In this document: positions 19,467-20,437 of the stretch, one piece after another
Layout of the letters: each line of letters opens with the position of its first letter
Position numbering within the stretch: the stretch's first letter is position 1
Origin: Rhizophagus sp. LPA8_4_AMF
Lineage: Eukaryota > Glomeromycota > Glomeromycetes > Glomerales > Glomeraceae
Reading direction: 5' to 3'
DNA length: 20,437 bases
Assembly (NCBI GenBank): GCA_021464525.1
Contig: JADRCO010001305.1
Location: 1-20,437 of the forward strand
The notes under the pieces: model-generated
What the model was told of the DNA's origin: nothing
The model's input: the letters and a program-made list of their open reading frames with translations, nothing else
Database searches by the model: none
Made by a program: the position numbers and the translations under genes

Positions 19467-19662
19467 CAGTGACACCTCTATAAGTGCACTCTCTATAAGT
19501 GCATGCACTATATAAATTCTCTGTAAGTGCATGGTGGGCCTGGTCCAAACTTATAAGAGCTCTTAATATTTTACTCTCTATAAATGCACATCCTCTCTAA
19601 GTACACATTCTACTATTTTTTTACTATGGTCCTAAGGGGGTGCACTTAGAGAGGTGTCACTG
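19467..19662. mobile_element. 196-bp Tigger/pogo-like MITE with TA target duplication
   Basis: The ends are CAGTGACACCTCTATAAGTG (left, 19467 on) and CACTTAGAGAGGTGTCACTG (right, ending 19662), inverted with about one mismatch over 20+ bp. Both sides are flanked by TA (19465-19466 and 19663-19664), the target site of Tc1/mariner-superfamily elements. The CAGTG...CTCTATAAGT terminus is characteristic of pogo/Tigger elements (family knowledge). Inside, the 13-mer CTCTATAAGTGCA occurs at 19476 and 19491, with diverged copies starting at 19519, 19576 and 19593. There is no coding capacity, so a transposase encoded elsewhere must have moved it. Confidence 0.85.
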
Positions 19663-19664
19663 TA

Positions 19665-20416
19665 TTAGTAGAAACATAGTAAAGTTATATTTGATATATA
19701 TTTTTAAGAAGTATTAAAAATAAGAATAGTTAAGATCTATTTTGCTAAAAATAATAAAAAGAATAAGTTGGATTGAAAAATATATTATAAAAATCTATAT
19801 CAATATAGTATAATTTATTTAATACATATCTTTAAATCTATATTTTAATATATTCTGCTTGCCAAAAATTTGTAATACAAAGTTTTTTTAAAAAAAATTT
19901 AAAAGCCAGATTGTTAGATTATTTATTAATTTACTGATTTTATATTATAATATTTATAATATAATTCAATACTTTTTAATACCAAATATATTAGTAAATA
20001 TCCAAATTCACTAAAATCAAACTCTTAAATAAAGTAAATAACTATTAATAATAAGAAATGTATTTTTTCTTTTTAAAAAAAATTTATATATTAGTTGCAG
20101 AATAATCTATATACCATTTTTTAACTTTAATTAAAGATATTTATTTTATGATATTTAATTTTAAAAATAGGAAATTTATTTTTTAACCAATAAAATTTCT
20201 ATTGAAATAAATTCATAAATTTAAATACTTGATAAAATTATTGTTAATTCAGATATTTTAAAGTTTAAATAATTTTAATTAACAAAGTTTTAAGTTTTTT
20301 TATATAAACAAATAAGAAATATAAATAATGACAATAATCTGAAAAAATTGTTTCATTTACCAAATAATTAGTTTTTATAAGGGCAGTGACAGATATTACC
20401 TAATATCACTTTATTA
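19665..20416. other. Very AT-rich, gene-free end
   Basis: This stretch is almost entirely A/T with many poly-A and poly-T runs and TATAAT-like words. No ORF, RNA gene or repeat structure beyond low complexity was seen. Confidence 0.6.
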
Positions 20417-20437
20417 CCCCCCCCCCCCCCCCGCCCC
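20417..20437. repeat. Poly-C run at the window end
   Basis: Sixteen C, one G, then four C close the window after a very AT-rich region. This may be a genuine homopolymer at which an assembly stopped, or a sequencing artefact. Confidence 0.7.

Overview
The window looks like a nuclear segment of an AT-rich, intron-rich early-diverging fungus; an arbuscular mycorrhizal fungus (Glomeromycotina) is my best guess. The reasons are strongly AT-biased intergenic DNA, genes split by many introns of about 70 nt (36 in the models below), a Ugo1-type mitochondrial fusion protein (a fungal family), and clusters of small non-autonomous transposons. No bacterial features (operons, Shine-Dalgarno sites, CRISPR) are present. 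All gene models were built by hand from reading frames, GT/GC-AG signals and phase agreement; no alignment or search was run.

Layout, left to right: (1) 62-1576 (+) Nudix hydrolase of the CoA-pyrophosphatase/Pcd1 type with a hydrophobic C-terminal tail; (2) 2856-4464 (-) Ugo1-like degenerate mitochondrial carrier; (3) 5899-8943 (+) CPSF2/Cft2, the non-catalytic metallo-beta-lactamase subunit of the mRNA 3'-end processing complex; (4) 9183-10090 (-) an unrecognised acidic protein with a beta-rich C-terminal half; (5) 10356-11791 (-) HDHD2-like HAD phosphatase in ten exons; (6) about 11900-13270, a cluster of small inverted-repeat elements; (7) 13770-14625 (+) an uncertain gene with a SMI1/KNR4(SUKH)-like C-terminal part; (8) 16088-18005 (+) mitochondrial DnaJ (Mdj1); (9) 18082-18908 (-) Sec66/Sec71, convergent with MDJ1 76 bp away; (10) 18909-20437, an AT-rich gene-free end that holds a 196-bp Tigger/pogo-like MITE and finishes in a poly-C run.

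The recognised genes are mostly housekeeping: mitochondrial outer-membrane fusion (Ugo1), mitochondrial protein folding (Mdj1), ER post-translational translocation (Sec66), mRNA 3'-end formation (CPSF2) and two small hydrolases. They are not arranged as a pathway or cluster. I see no convincing new multi-gene system. The points most worth a second look are two GC-AG introns, a 19-nt micro-exon in MDJ1, frequent AAG acceptors, the nested MITE cluster, the subterminal repeat array in the Tigger-like MITE, and the unresolved gene at 13.6-14.6 kb.
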